21,470 nucleotides of DNA from an uncultured Rhodospirillales bacterium (GTDB lineage Bacteria; Pseudomonadota; Alphaproteobacteria; RF32; CAG-239), in the NCBI GenBank assembly GCA_902795665.1, contig CADBMA010000006.1:1-21470 (forward strand), in the 5' to 3' direction. The translations under genes and the position numbers were made by a program. This document shows positions 1-7,120 of the stretch, piece by piece; position 1 is the first letter of the stretch, and each line of letters opens with the position of its first letter. The notes beneath the pieces are model-generated. The model had not been told where the DNA came from, ran no database searches, and saw only the letters and a program-made list of their open reading frames with translations.

Positions 1-701
1 GCATATAATGATGACTGTGGCAGGATATATGGATTTAAGACAACCAGAGCTTTAATTGTTTGCGGAATATAAGATGCATTTTTGGTCACATTCATAAGTT
101 TATAATTGTTTTTCATTTCATCAATCAGCGACCAAATTTGCTGTTTTTGATTTTTTTCAAATAATGGAATTTCCGGAGACATAATGCCGATGATTGGTTT
201 TTGATTAATCTGCAGATTTCGCAAAATGCGGTTAATGTCGTTTTCAAAATATGATTGGCGCTGAGGTATCAGCTCACTGATAACTTTTCTTTGGTTGTCG
301 GTAATAACTTCTAGTCCGAAGTATGCATATTCGTTATTATGCGGAATGGCTTTTATGCCGTTTTTTTCTGCCAATTGAGCTTCGGCAGTATAAGGTTTGA
401 GGCGGGATATTTCAAGGTTTATAAATTTATTATTAAGGCTTTGGTATTGGCTCAATAGGGCGGTCGCGTAGTGAGCGTGGCGATAACTTTCAAGGCTATA
501 AGAAGATAGGTTGGTTGAAATATATAACCGAAAGATGAGCGGTTTAGATATGTTTTGTGCCAAATCGCGGGAGGTTTTATTCAGAGTGTAATATTGTGCT
601 TTGGTCAAATCGTAGTTATATTTGCCGAGCAGTAATCCAATGCTCAAATTTGATATAATCCAAACAGCTATTGCCAATAAGAGGACGATTAATCTCTTCA
701 T
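1..701 (-). CDS. GldG-like ABC transporter auxiliary protein, 3' end cut by window edge
   Basis: Reading leftwards from an ATG at 701, the frame stays open to position 1, so about 233 N-terminal residues are present and the C-terminus is outside. The protein starts MKRLIVLLLAIAVWIISNLS, one hydrophobic anchor, followed by a mixed extracytoplasmic-type region with LDISKPLIF-like and NDINRILRNLQ stretches. This fits the auxiliary component of the gliding-type ABC systems (GldG family), a periplasmic-facing domain beside the transporter. The start is well supported: GGAGG lies a few bases upstream, and the permease stop (ending at 704) is separated by only two bases. It is the third gene of an ATPase-permease-auxiliary operon. 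The name reflects family resemblance and does not imply gliding motility; the substrate is unknown. Confidence 0.72.
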   Translation of the reverse strand, partial: MKRLIVLLLAIAVWIISNLSIGLLLGKYNYDLTKAQYYTLNKTSRDLAQNISKPLIFRLYISTNLSSYSLESYRHAHYATALLSQYQSLNNKFINLEISRLKPYTAEAQLAEKNGIKAIPHNNEYAYFGLEVITDNQRKVISELIPQRQSYFENDINRILRNLQINQKPIIGIMSPEIPLFEKNQKQQIWSLIDEMKNNYKLMNVTKNASYIPQTIKALVVLNPYILPQSSLY

Positions 702-703
702 TA

Positions 704-1420
704 TCATTTCCTCCGGTAATCAATTATCAGCCAATTTGCAAATAAAAGCAGCAGCAATAAAGATAAAAAGTAGAAGATTGCCGAAATATTTATTTGCCCA
801 TTTAAAAAGATTTGGTATATATCGCTAAAGTTTAAAATTCTTTCAAAATAGAACGGGGCGTTGTTTAATTTGGCAATAAAAAAACTTCCCCAGTTAAAGT
901 TTATCCACAATGTACCGGAAAGAAACCCCAAAAGGTATGCGATGGCAGGTGTTGAAAATATGCTTGAAACTAGGCATCCAGCGGCAGTCAAAATTGATAT
1001 TGTCCCCAGCAATCCAAGATATGAACAGATAATACTGCCCCAGTCGGGCTGCAAGTAAATGGTGGTTGTAACTAAAAGCGGCAATGAAAATACAAGCAAT
1101 AGCGAGCCGGCTATAAACGCAGCTCCAAATTTTGATAATGTCATATTTAGGGTTGCAATCGGAAAAGTGAGGAGGTTTTCGATTGTTCCGCTGCGTTGTT
1201 CTTCGGCCCAACTACGCATTGTTATTGCCGGAATGATGATGGCAAATATTTGAGGTTGAAAAGCAAAAAAGGAAATCATGTTTTGATTGGGGGTAATAAT
1301 ATACAGACCACCTAAAAAAGTAACAATCATTGATAATAAAATATAAGCAATCATGACAAAATAGATGGAGTTGCTGCAAAAAAAACTATATAAATCACGC
1401 TTGAAAATACTATTCCACAT
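704..1420 (-). CDS. ABC-2 type permease (GldF-like)
   Basis: This is a polytopic membrane protein with about six hydrophobic segments, a short cytoplasmic N-terminus (MWNSIFKRDLYSFF) and the motif RSWAEEQRSGTIENLLTFPI after the second membrane segment. That motif is typical of ABC-2 permeases in which the EExR/GT element couples to the ATPase. I chose the ATG at 1420 because GGAG sits nine bases upstream; a TTG at 1447 in the same frame would add nine residues but lacks a ribosome binding site. The start overlaps the end of the ATPase gene by 11 bases, implying translational coupling. It should form the membrane channel of the GldA/F/G-like exporter with its two neighbours. The transported substrate cannot be told from the sequence. 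Confidence 0.85.
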   Translation of the reverse strand: MWNSIFKRDLYSFFCSNSIYFVMIAYILLSMIVTFLGGLYIITPNQNMISFFAFQPQIFAIIIPAITMRSWAEEQRSGTIENLLTFPIATLNMTLSKFGAAFIAGSLLLVFSLPLLVTTTIYLQPDWGSIICSYLGLLGTISILTAAGCLVSSIFSTPAIAYLLGFLSGTLWINFNWGSFFIAKLNNAPFYFERILNFSDIYQIFLNGQINISAIFYFLSLLLLLLFANWLIIDYRRK

Positions 1421-2162
1421 TTTTAGCCGCTCCGTTGGTGAGGTCAAAAAACAGTTGAGCCAAATCGCCTTTGGGGGCGTGTTGTTTTAGCTCCTTAACG
1501 GTTGTGTCGCGTATCAATTTTCCTTTATTTATAATCAATACTCGGGTTGCTAAGGCTTCAGCTTCTTCAAGAAGATGGGTTGATATAATAACCAGAGCGT
1601 TTTGGGCATATTCTTTCAAAAACTGTCGTAAGGCTATTTTTTGGTTGGGATCCAGACCTTCGGTCGGCTCGTCCAGAACTAATAATTGCGGTTGGTGCAA
1701 AATTGCAGATGCAATCCCTACACGGCGACGATATCCTTTGGACAAAGTTCCTATTTTTTGGGTTAATACCGGTTGTAAATTCAGTTTAGAGATAGCAATT
1801 TCAAATTGGCGATTTTGTTCACTGCTGCTCATTTTGTAGATTCCGGCAATGAACTGCATATATTCAAGCACTTTCATTTCCGGATAGAGAGGAGTGTTTT
1901 CGGGCATGTATCCCAATTTTTGCAAAACAGGAATGAGATTATCGTGCAACTCATCGCCATCAACAATAACTTTGCCGCAATTAGAGTGCAAATATCCGCA
2001 TATGCATCGCATTAAAGTTGATTTTCCGGCGCCGTTTGGGCCGAGCAGGGTAATAATTTCACCTTTTTGAGCTTGAAAATTGATATCATCAAGAGCCATA
2101 AAACTATCGAATTTTTTGGATAAATTCTGCACCTCTAACATATTTACGGCTCTTTGCGCCAT
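1410..2162 (-). CDS. ABC transporter ATP-binding protein (GldA-like)
   Basis: A complete 250-aa nucleotide-binding subunit. Walker A is GPNGAGKST at residues 41-49, the signature LSKGYRRRVGIA spans 140-151, Walker B and the D-loop are LLVLDEPTEGLDP at 160-172, and the H-loop histidine is H196 in STH. The LSKGYRRRVG form, in place of LSGGQ, and YMPEN at the Q-loop are features of the GldA/multidrug-type ABC-2 ATPases. Its ATG overlaps the clpX stop by one base (TAATG) and AGGAG precedes it by about eight bases, so it is probably cotranscribed with clpPX. It would power the permease encoded just downstream. Placement directly after clpX is unusual; in many alphaproteobacteria lon follows clpX. 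Confidence 0.9.
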   Translation of the reverse strand: MAQRAVNMLEVQNLSKKFDSFMALDDINFQAQKGEIITLLGPNGAGKSTLMRCICGYLHSNCGKVIVDGDELHDNLIPVLQKLGYMPENTPLYPEMKVLEYMQFIAGIYKMSSSEQNRQFEIAISKLNLQPVLTQKIGTLSKGYRRRVGIASAILHQPQLLVLDEPTEGLDPNQKIALRQFLKEYAQNALVIISTHLLEEAEALATRVLIINKGKLIRDTTVKELKQHAPKGDLAQLFFDLTNGAAKNVE

Positions 2163-3436
2163 TATTCTGCTCCTACGGCATTAATTTCTTGATTATATAT
2201 CAATAGCGGATCTTTATCGCCATTAATAACTTCGGCATCAATTACTATTTCTACGACATCTTTCTTATCAGGAACTTCGTACATCAACTCCAACAATTTT
2301 TCTTCCATAATTGCGCGCAGTCCGCGAGCACCGCTTTTGCGCTCAATAGCTTTTTGAGCAATTGCAATGAGAGCATCGTCGGTGATTGTTAACTGAACGT
2401 TTTCCATTTTAAACAGCTCAACGTATTGTTTAACCAGAGCGTTTTTGGGCTCAGTTAAAATCTTCACCAAGGCTTTTTCATCCAAGTCTTCCAAACTGGC
2501 AATAATTGGCAAACGCCCAATAAATTCTGGAATCAATCCATATTTGAGCAAGTCTTCGGGTTGTACCAGTTTCATAGCTTCGCCGACGGATTTTTCGTTT
2601 TTGCTGGATACGGTTGCTCCAAAGCCGATAGAAGTCTTTTGGCTGCGGTTATTGATAATTTTTTCAATTCCGGCAAAGGCACCGCCGCAAATAAACAATA
2701 TGTTTGAAGTATCAACGTGCAAAAACTCTTGTTGCGGATGTTTGCGTCCGCCTTGAGGAGGCACATTGGCGATAGTTCCTTCAATAATTTTAAGCAAGGC
2801 TTGCTGCACACCTTCACCAGATACGTCGCGGGTGATTGATGGGCCGTCACCTTTACGATTAATTTTATCAATTTCATCAATGTAAACAATTCCGCGCTGA
2901 GCTTTTTCGATGTCATAATCGGCAGCCTGTACCAGCTTTAAGATAATATTTTCAACATCTTCGCCAACGTATCCGGCTTCGGTCAAAGTTGTTGCGTCAG
3001 AAATTGCGAACGGCACATCGAGAATTTTGGCCAATGTTTGTGCCAATAAGGTTTTTCCGCTTCCGGTCGGGCCAATTAAAATGACGTTGGATTTAGAAAC
3101 TTCAACTTCATTATTCTCTTCTTTACAGTTCAGACGTTTATAGTGATTATATACGGCCACGGATAATACTTTTTTAGCCAAATCTTGCCCGATTACATAT
3201 TGATCTAGAAAATCTTTGATTTTTGATGGGGTGGGTAGTTCTCCATGCTCGCAACCGTCGAGGTGAGGTTTGTTTTCTTTTTCAATTTCGCTCATTTCAT
3301 CGGCAACAATGCTAATGCATACTTGAATGCATTCGTCGCAAATATAGACACCACGTCCGGCAACCAGTTTTTTTACTTCAGATTGACCTTTGCCACAAAA
3401 TGAACAGCATAATTGGTCTTTGTGTTCTTCTGTCAT
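2162..3436 (-). CDS. clpX: ATP-dependent Clp protease ATP-binding subunit ClpX
   Basis: ClpX is the hexameric AAA+ unfoldase that feeds tagged proteins into ClpP in the cytoplasm. At 424 aa it is full length for the family. The N-terminal zinc-binding domain shows C11-x2-C14 and C33-x2-C36. The AAA+ module has Walker A GPTGSGKT (122-129), the pore loop GYVGED (155-160), Walker B VYIDEIDK (184-191) and the RKH loop (231-233). The C-terminal sensor-2 region contains KSGARGLRAIMEEKLLELMYE-type sequence, quoted here as a family match. One base separates it from clpP, so the protease pair is one transcript, and the ABC ATPase overlaps its stop codon. No trigger-factor gene lies upstream of the pair in this window. 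Confidence 0.98.
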   Translation of the reverse strand: MTEEHKDQLCCSFCGKGQSEVKKLVAGRGVYICDECIQVCISIVADEMSEIEKENKPHLDGCEHGELPTPSKIKDFLDQYVIGQDLAKKVLSVAVYNHYKRLNCKEENNEVEVSKSNVILIGPTGSGKTLLAQTLAKILDVPFAISDATTLTEAGYVGEDVENIILKLVQAADYDIEKAQRGIVYIDEIDKINRKGDGPSITRDVSGEGVQQALLKIIEGTIANVPPQGGRKHPQQEFLHVDTSNILFICGGAFAGIEKIINNRSQKTSIGFGATVSSKNEKSVGEAMKLVQPEDLLKYGLIPEFIGRLPIIASLEDLDEKALVKILTEPKNALVKQYVELFKMENVQLTITDDALIAIAQKAIERKSGARGLRAIMEEKLLELMYEVPDKKDVVEIVIDAEVINGDKDPLLIYNQEINAVGAE

Positions 3437-3437
3437 A

Positions 3438-4055
3438 TTATTTTCCTATTTCATTACGGTTGGTTACAATATGGTCAATAAGGCCAAATTTTAGGGCTTC
3501 ATCAGGTGTCATAAAGTTGTCACGGTCCATTGCTTTTTCAATTACGGATAGTTTCTGTCCGGTATTTTCAGAATAGATTTGATTCAAGCGGCGGCGCATA
3601 TCCAAAATAAGTTTAGCCTGAATTTCAATATCAGATGCTTTGCCCTGAGCTCCGCCGGAAGGTTGATGAATCATAATTTGTGAATTTGGTAACGAAAATC
3701 TTTTGCCTTTGGTGCCACCGGCCAGCAAGAATGATCCCATGGAGCAAGCTTGTCCTATACATAGGGTATTAATATCGCAGCGCACATATCGCATGGTGTC
3801 ATAAATGGCCATACCGGAAGTAATAACTCCGCCCGGAGAATTGATATACATATAAATATCTTTGTCAGGGTCTTCGGCCTCAAGAAATAAAAGTTGGGCG
3901 CAAACCAAGGAAGCCATGTCATCTTCTACCTGTCCGGTTAAGAAAATGATGCGTTCTTTTAATAGACGTGAAAAAATATCAAAGGAACGTTCTCCTTGTG
4001 GAGTTTGTTCAATTACCATCGGAACCAAACGGTTGTAAATTTTCGATACAGGCAT
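3438..4055 (-). CDS. clpP: ATP-dependent Clp protease proteolytic subunit ClpP
   Basis: The 205-aa serine peptidase forms the tetradecameric degradation chamber used with ClpX (and ClpA where present). The catalytic triad is visible as S105 in GQACSMGSFLLAGG, H130 in MIHQPSGGAQG and D179 in MDRDNFMTPDEA. The N-terminal region VPMVIEQTPQGERSFDIFSR is the conserved axial-loop/handle entry. The ATG at 4055 follows AGAAAGGA at suitable spacing. Upstream lies a strong sigma70-type promoter (4103-4131), so clpP is the first gene of the clpP-clpX-ABC transcript. I saw no sigma32-type CTTGAA/CCCCAT promoter here, which is of interest because rpoH is encoded a few kilobases away. Confidence 0.98.
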   Translation of the reverse strand: MPVSKIYNRLVPMVIEQTPQGERSFDIFSRLLKERIIFLTGQVEDDMASLVCAQLLFLEAEDPDKDIYMYINSPGGVITSGMAIYDTMRYVRCDINTLCIGQACSMGSFLLAGGTKGKRFSLPNSQIMIHQPSGGAQGKASDIEIQAKLILDMRRRLNQIYSENTGQKLSVIEKAMDRDNFMTPDEALKFGLIDHIVTNRNEIGK

Positions 4056-4102
4056 AATTGTCCTTTCTTAAAATCCATATTAACTTATAGTGTATTAACA
4101 TG

Positions 4103-4131
4103 ATAATACTATTTATTCAATATTTTGTTAA
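4103..4131 (-). promoter_or_regulatory. sigma70-like promoter of clpP
   Basis: On the minus strand the -35 box TTAACA (4126-4131, 5/6) and the -10 box TATTAT (4103-4108, 5/6) are separated by exactly 17 bases. This predicts a start near 4096 and a leader of about 40 bases before the clpP ATG. Read by eye from the sequence, not computed. Confidence 0.55.
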
Positions 4132-4179
4132 TAAAAGCAGCAAAATATTGCAGAAAAGGGCAATTGCAAAAACTCAAAA

Positions 4180-5316
4180 TTAACGATTTGGTTTTTCAGG
4201 TTTAAGCGTAATAAGAGTTATATCTGATGGAGCCAATATACGCATTGGTGGTCCCCAATATCCGGCTCCGCGTGAAATATACAAAACTCCATCTTCAATA
4301 TCATACTGGCCAGCCAGAAATTTATTGGCAAGCTTTGTAAAAATATGGAATGGGAAAATCTGTCCTCCGTGAGTGTGCGCTGCCAGAAGTAAGTCAAAAC
4401 CTAATCGGATATATTTTTTGGCGTAAGTCGGATTGTGAGTCAATAATATCCTGTAATCTTCTTCATCGCTGCCGGTGAGGATGTCAGGATGGTGTACAAA
4501 TTTGCGTGACAAGGGGTTGTCAGGAACTCCTGCGATATAGACATCAGTTCCATTAATTTTGGTGCCGTATTCAGAAAGCAATGTAAAGCCCATCTGTTGC
4601 AATTGCCACATAATTGGAATGACGCCATGGTAATATTCGTGTTTTCCGATAGAAACAAAAATTCCGCGAGGAGCGTTTAGTTTTGTTAAGAGGTCTAATT
4701 GTTCACTAAGGTGACCGATAGTGTCGTCAATGATATCCCCTGGCATTACGATAATATCCGGCTTGAGAGAGTTTGCCAGATTTACTATTGCGCGGAGGTG
4801 TTTGATTGATTTACTGCGATGTAGATGCAGATCATTTATTTGCAAAATGGTCATTTGCTGATTGATCTTAGGGGTTGTTAACTCAATTCGTTTGACTGCG
4901 GGGACTTTGGTTGCTTCAAGCCAGCCGTAAAATGCGATTGCAATGGTCATTACCACGGTGATGATGTTTACTTTAGTTAAGATGCGGGGGTTTGACGGAT
5001 TCCATGCATCAGATTTTCCAAACATATAATAGCTGGAGAACCACAAACCATCTCTTATAAAAATGGCTATGAACAAAATAAACGCGTATCCAAAAAGAAT
5101 ATACCCAATACTATAGAGAATACCGTATGTTGAATTACTTAAAAATGCTTGATTGTGAAGAACGTTCAAAATAAAAGGAGAACACCACGCTGTGAGCAGA
5201 AGCAAAAATAACATAATGCGGATAGACCATCTGATGTTGGCATATCCGAGCAATGTTCTTCCGGTTATGATTGAACAAGATATGGCGACAATTAAGGATG
5301 CAAAAGCAAAAAACAT
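4180..5316 (-). CDS. membrane-anchored metallophosphoesterase (YkuE/YaeI-like)
   Basis: The N-terminal third carries four hydrophobic segments (about residues 1-19, 31-52, 64-88 and 113-133), followed by a calcineurin-like phosphoesterase domain. Metal-binding motifs are D162-L-H164 in the NDLHLH stretch, GDIIDD at 193-198, GKHEYY at 224-229, THNP with H294, and AAHTHGGQI with H314 and H316. Relatives remove phosphate from lipid-type substrates such as UDP-diacylglucosamine or act on unknown membrane substrates; the substrate here is not determinable. The third motif normally reads GNHE, and here the asparagine is K225. GGAG lies seven bases before the ATG. The gene starts 22 bases after the DUF4167 gene and shares its transcript. 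No terminator is obvious between it and clpP. Confidence 0.88.
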   Translation of the reverse strand: MFFAFASLIVAISCSIITGRTLLGYANIRWSIRIMLFLLLLTAWCSPFILNVLHNQAFLSNSTYGILYSIGYILFGYAFILFIAIFIRDGLWFSSYYMFGKSDAWNPSNPRILTKVNIITVVMTIAIAFYGWLEATKVPAVKRIELTTPKINQQMTILQINDLHLHRSKSIKHLRAIVNLANSLKPDIIVMPGDIIDDTIGHLSEQLDLLTKLNAPRGIFVSIGKHEYYHGVIPIMWQLQQMGFTLLSEYGTKINGTDVYIAGVPDNPLSRKFVHHPDILTGSDEEDYRILLTHNPTYAKKYIRLGFDLLLAAHTHGGQIFPFHIFTKLANKFLAGQYDIEDGVLYISRGAGYWGPPMRILAPSDITLITLKPEKPNR

Positions 5317-5338
5317 ATAATTTCTCCAGTTTTAAACT

Positions 5339-5923
5339 TTATTCTTCGGCAGTTTTTTTGCGACGATAAGTTCGCTTGGGTCTAGAGTTTACGTCTACAT
5401 TTGCTGATGAAGCTGTCTCAGATGCAGGTTCTTCATTTTTTGAAGAGTTTATTTCGATAACATGAAATGAGCGTCGAGTTGCTCGCTTTGGGGTAGCTGT
5501 ATCAGCAGATTTTTCTGGTGTAGGGCATTCAGTTTTATCAGCAGAAGCATCAGTAGTGCATTTTTCAGGTTGCGCTGGTTCTGCATGGGTTTGACTGTTA
5601 GTGGCAGAATTTTCTTCAGCAGCAGTAGAATTATTTTCAGAATTAGTATTATCATTTGCTTCTGATTGCTCGCGGGCGTTTTTGCGCTCATTAATTTCAG
5701 TAACTATTTTGCGGTAGTGTTCTGCGTATTGGCGGAAAATTTCTGCAGTCACATAGTCGTTATTGCTGTGAGCGTCTTTTGCCAAATCGTTATATCGTTT
5801 GATTAAATCAAGAGCAGTTCCGCTGATTTTGCCGGCAATGGAATTGCTATCGAATTTGTAATTGAGAGAATAAAATGTATTAAAAGAATTGTTATTGCGA
5901 TATCTGTTGTTTGTTTTTTTCAT
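5339..5923 (-). CDS. DUF4167 domain protein
   Basis: A 194-aa hydrophilic protein. Residues about 25-80 (ISGTALDLIKRYNDLAKDA, then DYVTAEIFRQYAEHYRKIV) match the helical DUF4167 domain, which is almost confined to alphaproteobacteria and usually sits beside prmC; function is unknown. The remainder is low complexity, rich in Asn, Ser, Thr, Glu and Ala, and ends in a basic tail RPKRTYRRKKTAEE. Basic ends flanking the domain could suit nucleic-acid or ribosome binding, but that is inference. The gene follows prmC by 132 bases and has its own promoter and a leader with two hairpins. The start codon has only a weak GGTAA-type ribosome binding site. Confidence 0.85.
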   Translation of the reverse strand: MKKTNNRYRNNNSFNTFYSLNYKFDSNSIAGKISGTALDLIKRYNDLAKDAHSNNDYVTAEIFRQYAEHYRKIVTEINERKNAREQSEANDNTNSENNSTAAEENSATNSQTHAEPAQPEKCTTDASADKTECPTPEKSADTATPKRATRRSFHVIEINSSKNEEPASETASSANVDVNSRPKRTYRRKKTAEE

Positions 5924-5943
5924 GTTATTACCATTAATAAACG

Positions 5944-5963
5944 GAGCAACCTTAAAGCTGCTC
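5944..5963 (-). promoter_or_regulatory. small hairpin in the leader of the DUF4167 gene
   Basis: On the minus strand GAGCA and TGCTC form a 5-bp stem around a 10-base interior containing CTTTAAGG, ending about 20 bases before the DUF4167 start codon. No U-run follows, so it is not a terminator. It may influence initiation at the weak ribosome binding site. Confidence 0.3.
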
Positions 5964-5973
5964 TCAAAAATTC

Positions 5974-5996
5974 AATAAAATTTCGGAAATCCGAAA
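5974..5996 (-). terminator. terminator-like hairpin after prmC, in the DUF4167 leader
   Basis: On the minus strand TTTCGG-ATTT-CCGAAA forms a perfect 6-bp stem with a four-base loop, followed by TTTTATT. It could end prmC transcripts. Because it also lies downstream of the predicted DUF4167 promoter (6027-6054), it could act as an attenuator for that gene. Confidence 0.45.
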
Positions 5997-6026
5997 CGGT
6001 AGCCATCATCCGTTATTTACAAGGGC

Positions 6027-6054
6027 ATAATACATGGAAAAATATTAATTGCAA
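6027..6054 (-). promoter_or_regulatory. sigma70-like promoter for the DUF4167-phosphoesterase pair
   Basis: On the minus strand the -35 box TTGCAA (6049-6054, 4/6) and the -10 box TATTAT (6027-6032, 5/6) have a 16-base spacer. The predicted start near 6020 gives a leader of about 97 bases containing two hairpins. The -35 box touches the end of prmC. Confidence 0.45.
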
Positions 6055-6055
6055 C

Positions 6056-6898
6056 CTATTTTTTAAAAATTATACAGCGATCAATGCCGGATAAATCCTT
6101 GATTTTGGCTACAGTATTTAATCCATGATTATTAAATATCGAGCAGACTGTGTCAGCTTGTCCTATGCCTATTTCTAGCAGGGCTTTTCCGTTGTCAGTC
6201 AACAAAGAGGGAATTATTGAAGCAAGGCGGCGATAATGAAGATAACCATCTTCACCTCCATCTAATGCAAGCAACGGATCAAAAAGGCGAACCTCTTTAT
6301 CAAGTGAGGGAATGTCTGTGGTTGGAATATATGGAGGGTTGCTGATAATCATAGAAAATTTTTGTTTTGGTAGTTCGTCGTGAAAATAATCTATGCATTG
6401 CAAGGATATCTGCTGCTCAATATTCAGGCGTTGAGCGTTTTGGGCGGCAATATGCAGAGCGTCTATCGATTTATCTAAACCAAGTCCGTACATATGGGGA
6501 AATTCAGATAAAATGGATAAGATTAAACATCCGGAACCTACGCCAAATTCGAGAATTGAATCTGTGTTTTCCTTGTGAGCTATTTCAATGGCTGCTTCGA
6601 CCAGAATTTCACTATCAGGACGCGGAGATAGCACATTTTTATCAACAATAAATCGGTGTTTATAAAAGTCACGATATCCTAGTATTTTATCCAAAGGTTC
6701 ATGCTGTTGCCGGCGCTCTATCATACTTTGCAATTGTTGTGCTTGTTCATCTGATAATATAATATTTGTTTCGATGAGCTCCGGCTCAAGCTGCAATATT
6801 TCGGCCAGCATCATGCGAGCCTCTAAACGTGGCGAATCGATACCGGCGGAACTCAGAAAATCGACAGTTGTACGAAAATGATTAACTATTTTTGACAT
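6056..6898 (-). CDS. prmC: peptide chain release factor N5-glutamine methyltransferase PrmC
   Basis: PrmC methylates the glutamine of the GGQ motif in release factors RF1/RF2 using S-adenosylmethionine. The 280-aa protein has the helical N-terminal domain (1-85), a SAM-binding loop EFGVGSGCL (117-125) and the catalytic NPPYIP (187-192). The start MSKIVNHFRTTVDFLSSAGI fits the family. It has no clear ribosome binding site and overlaps the preceding 74-codon gene by 17 bases, so coupled translation is likely. The usual upstream partner prfA is missing here; rpoH and a small unknown gene take its place, while the usual downstream neighbour (DUF4167) is kept. The first SAM motif reads EFG instead of the commoner DLG, a conservative change. 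Confidence 0.95.
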   Translation of the reverse strand: MSKIVNHFRTTVDFLSSAGIDSPRLEARMMLAEILQLEPELIETNIILSDEQAQQLQSMIERRQQHEPLDKILGYRDFYKHRFIVDKNVLSPRPDSEILVEAAIEIAHKENTDSILEFGVGSGCLILSILSEFPHMYGLGLDKSIDALHIAAQNAQRLNIEQQISLQCIDYFHDELPKQKFSMIISNPPYIPTTDIPSLDKEVRLFDPLLALDGGEDGYLHYRRLASIIPSLLTDNGKALLEIGIGQADTVCSIFNNHGLNTVAKIKDLSGIDRCIIFKK

Positions 6899-7106
6899 TT
6901 GGGGCTTTAAATGGTTCGGGAAAAATACATTTTCTGCGCATTTTGCGGATTTTTTTAATTCTTGCTTCCATGCGCTTGGGCATATCAGTCAAAGGCTCGC
7001 TGGGAGAGAAAATATTTTTATAATCAAATCCGGAAATTGTTGTCTGCGTCATCTCACCTTCAAAATCAAACGGTTTTTGAGGTTTGTTGCTATTGTTATC
7101 AGTCAT
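6882..7106 (-). CDS. small hypothetical protein between rpoH and prmC
   Basis: A 74-aa open frame that I do not recognise. It begins MTDNNSNKPQKPFDFEGEMT and turns basic toward the end (MPKRMEARIKKIRKMRRKC). There is no signal peptide or membrane segment. AAGGA precedes the ATG at good spacing, the gene starts 14 bases after the rpoH stop, and its end overlaps prmC by 17 bases. That packing argues that it is a real, translated member of an rpoH-unknown-prmC operon. The basic C-terminal helix could contact RNA or a protein partner, but no function is claimed. Confidence 0.6.
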   Translation of the reverse strand: MTDNNSNKPQKPFDFEGEMTQTTISGFDYKNIFSPSEPLTDMPKRMEARIKKIRKMRRKCIFPEPFKAPNVKNS

Positions 7107-7120
7107 GATAATCCTTTGTG

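Noticed and set aside
2572..2916. 114-aa open frame on the minus strand
   Set aside because: It lies within clpX in another frame on the same strand; clpX is unmistakable there.
4056..4179. Sigma32-type heat-shock promoter before clpP
   Set aside because: No CTTGAA followed by CCCCAT-like box is visible; a sigma70-type TTAACA/TATTAT pair fits much better.
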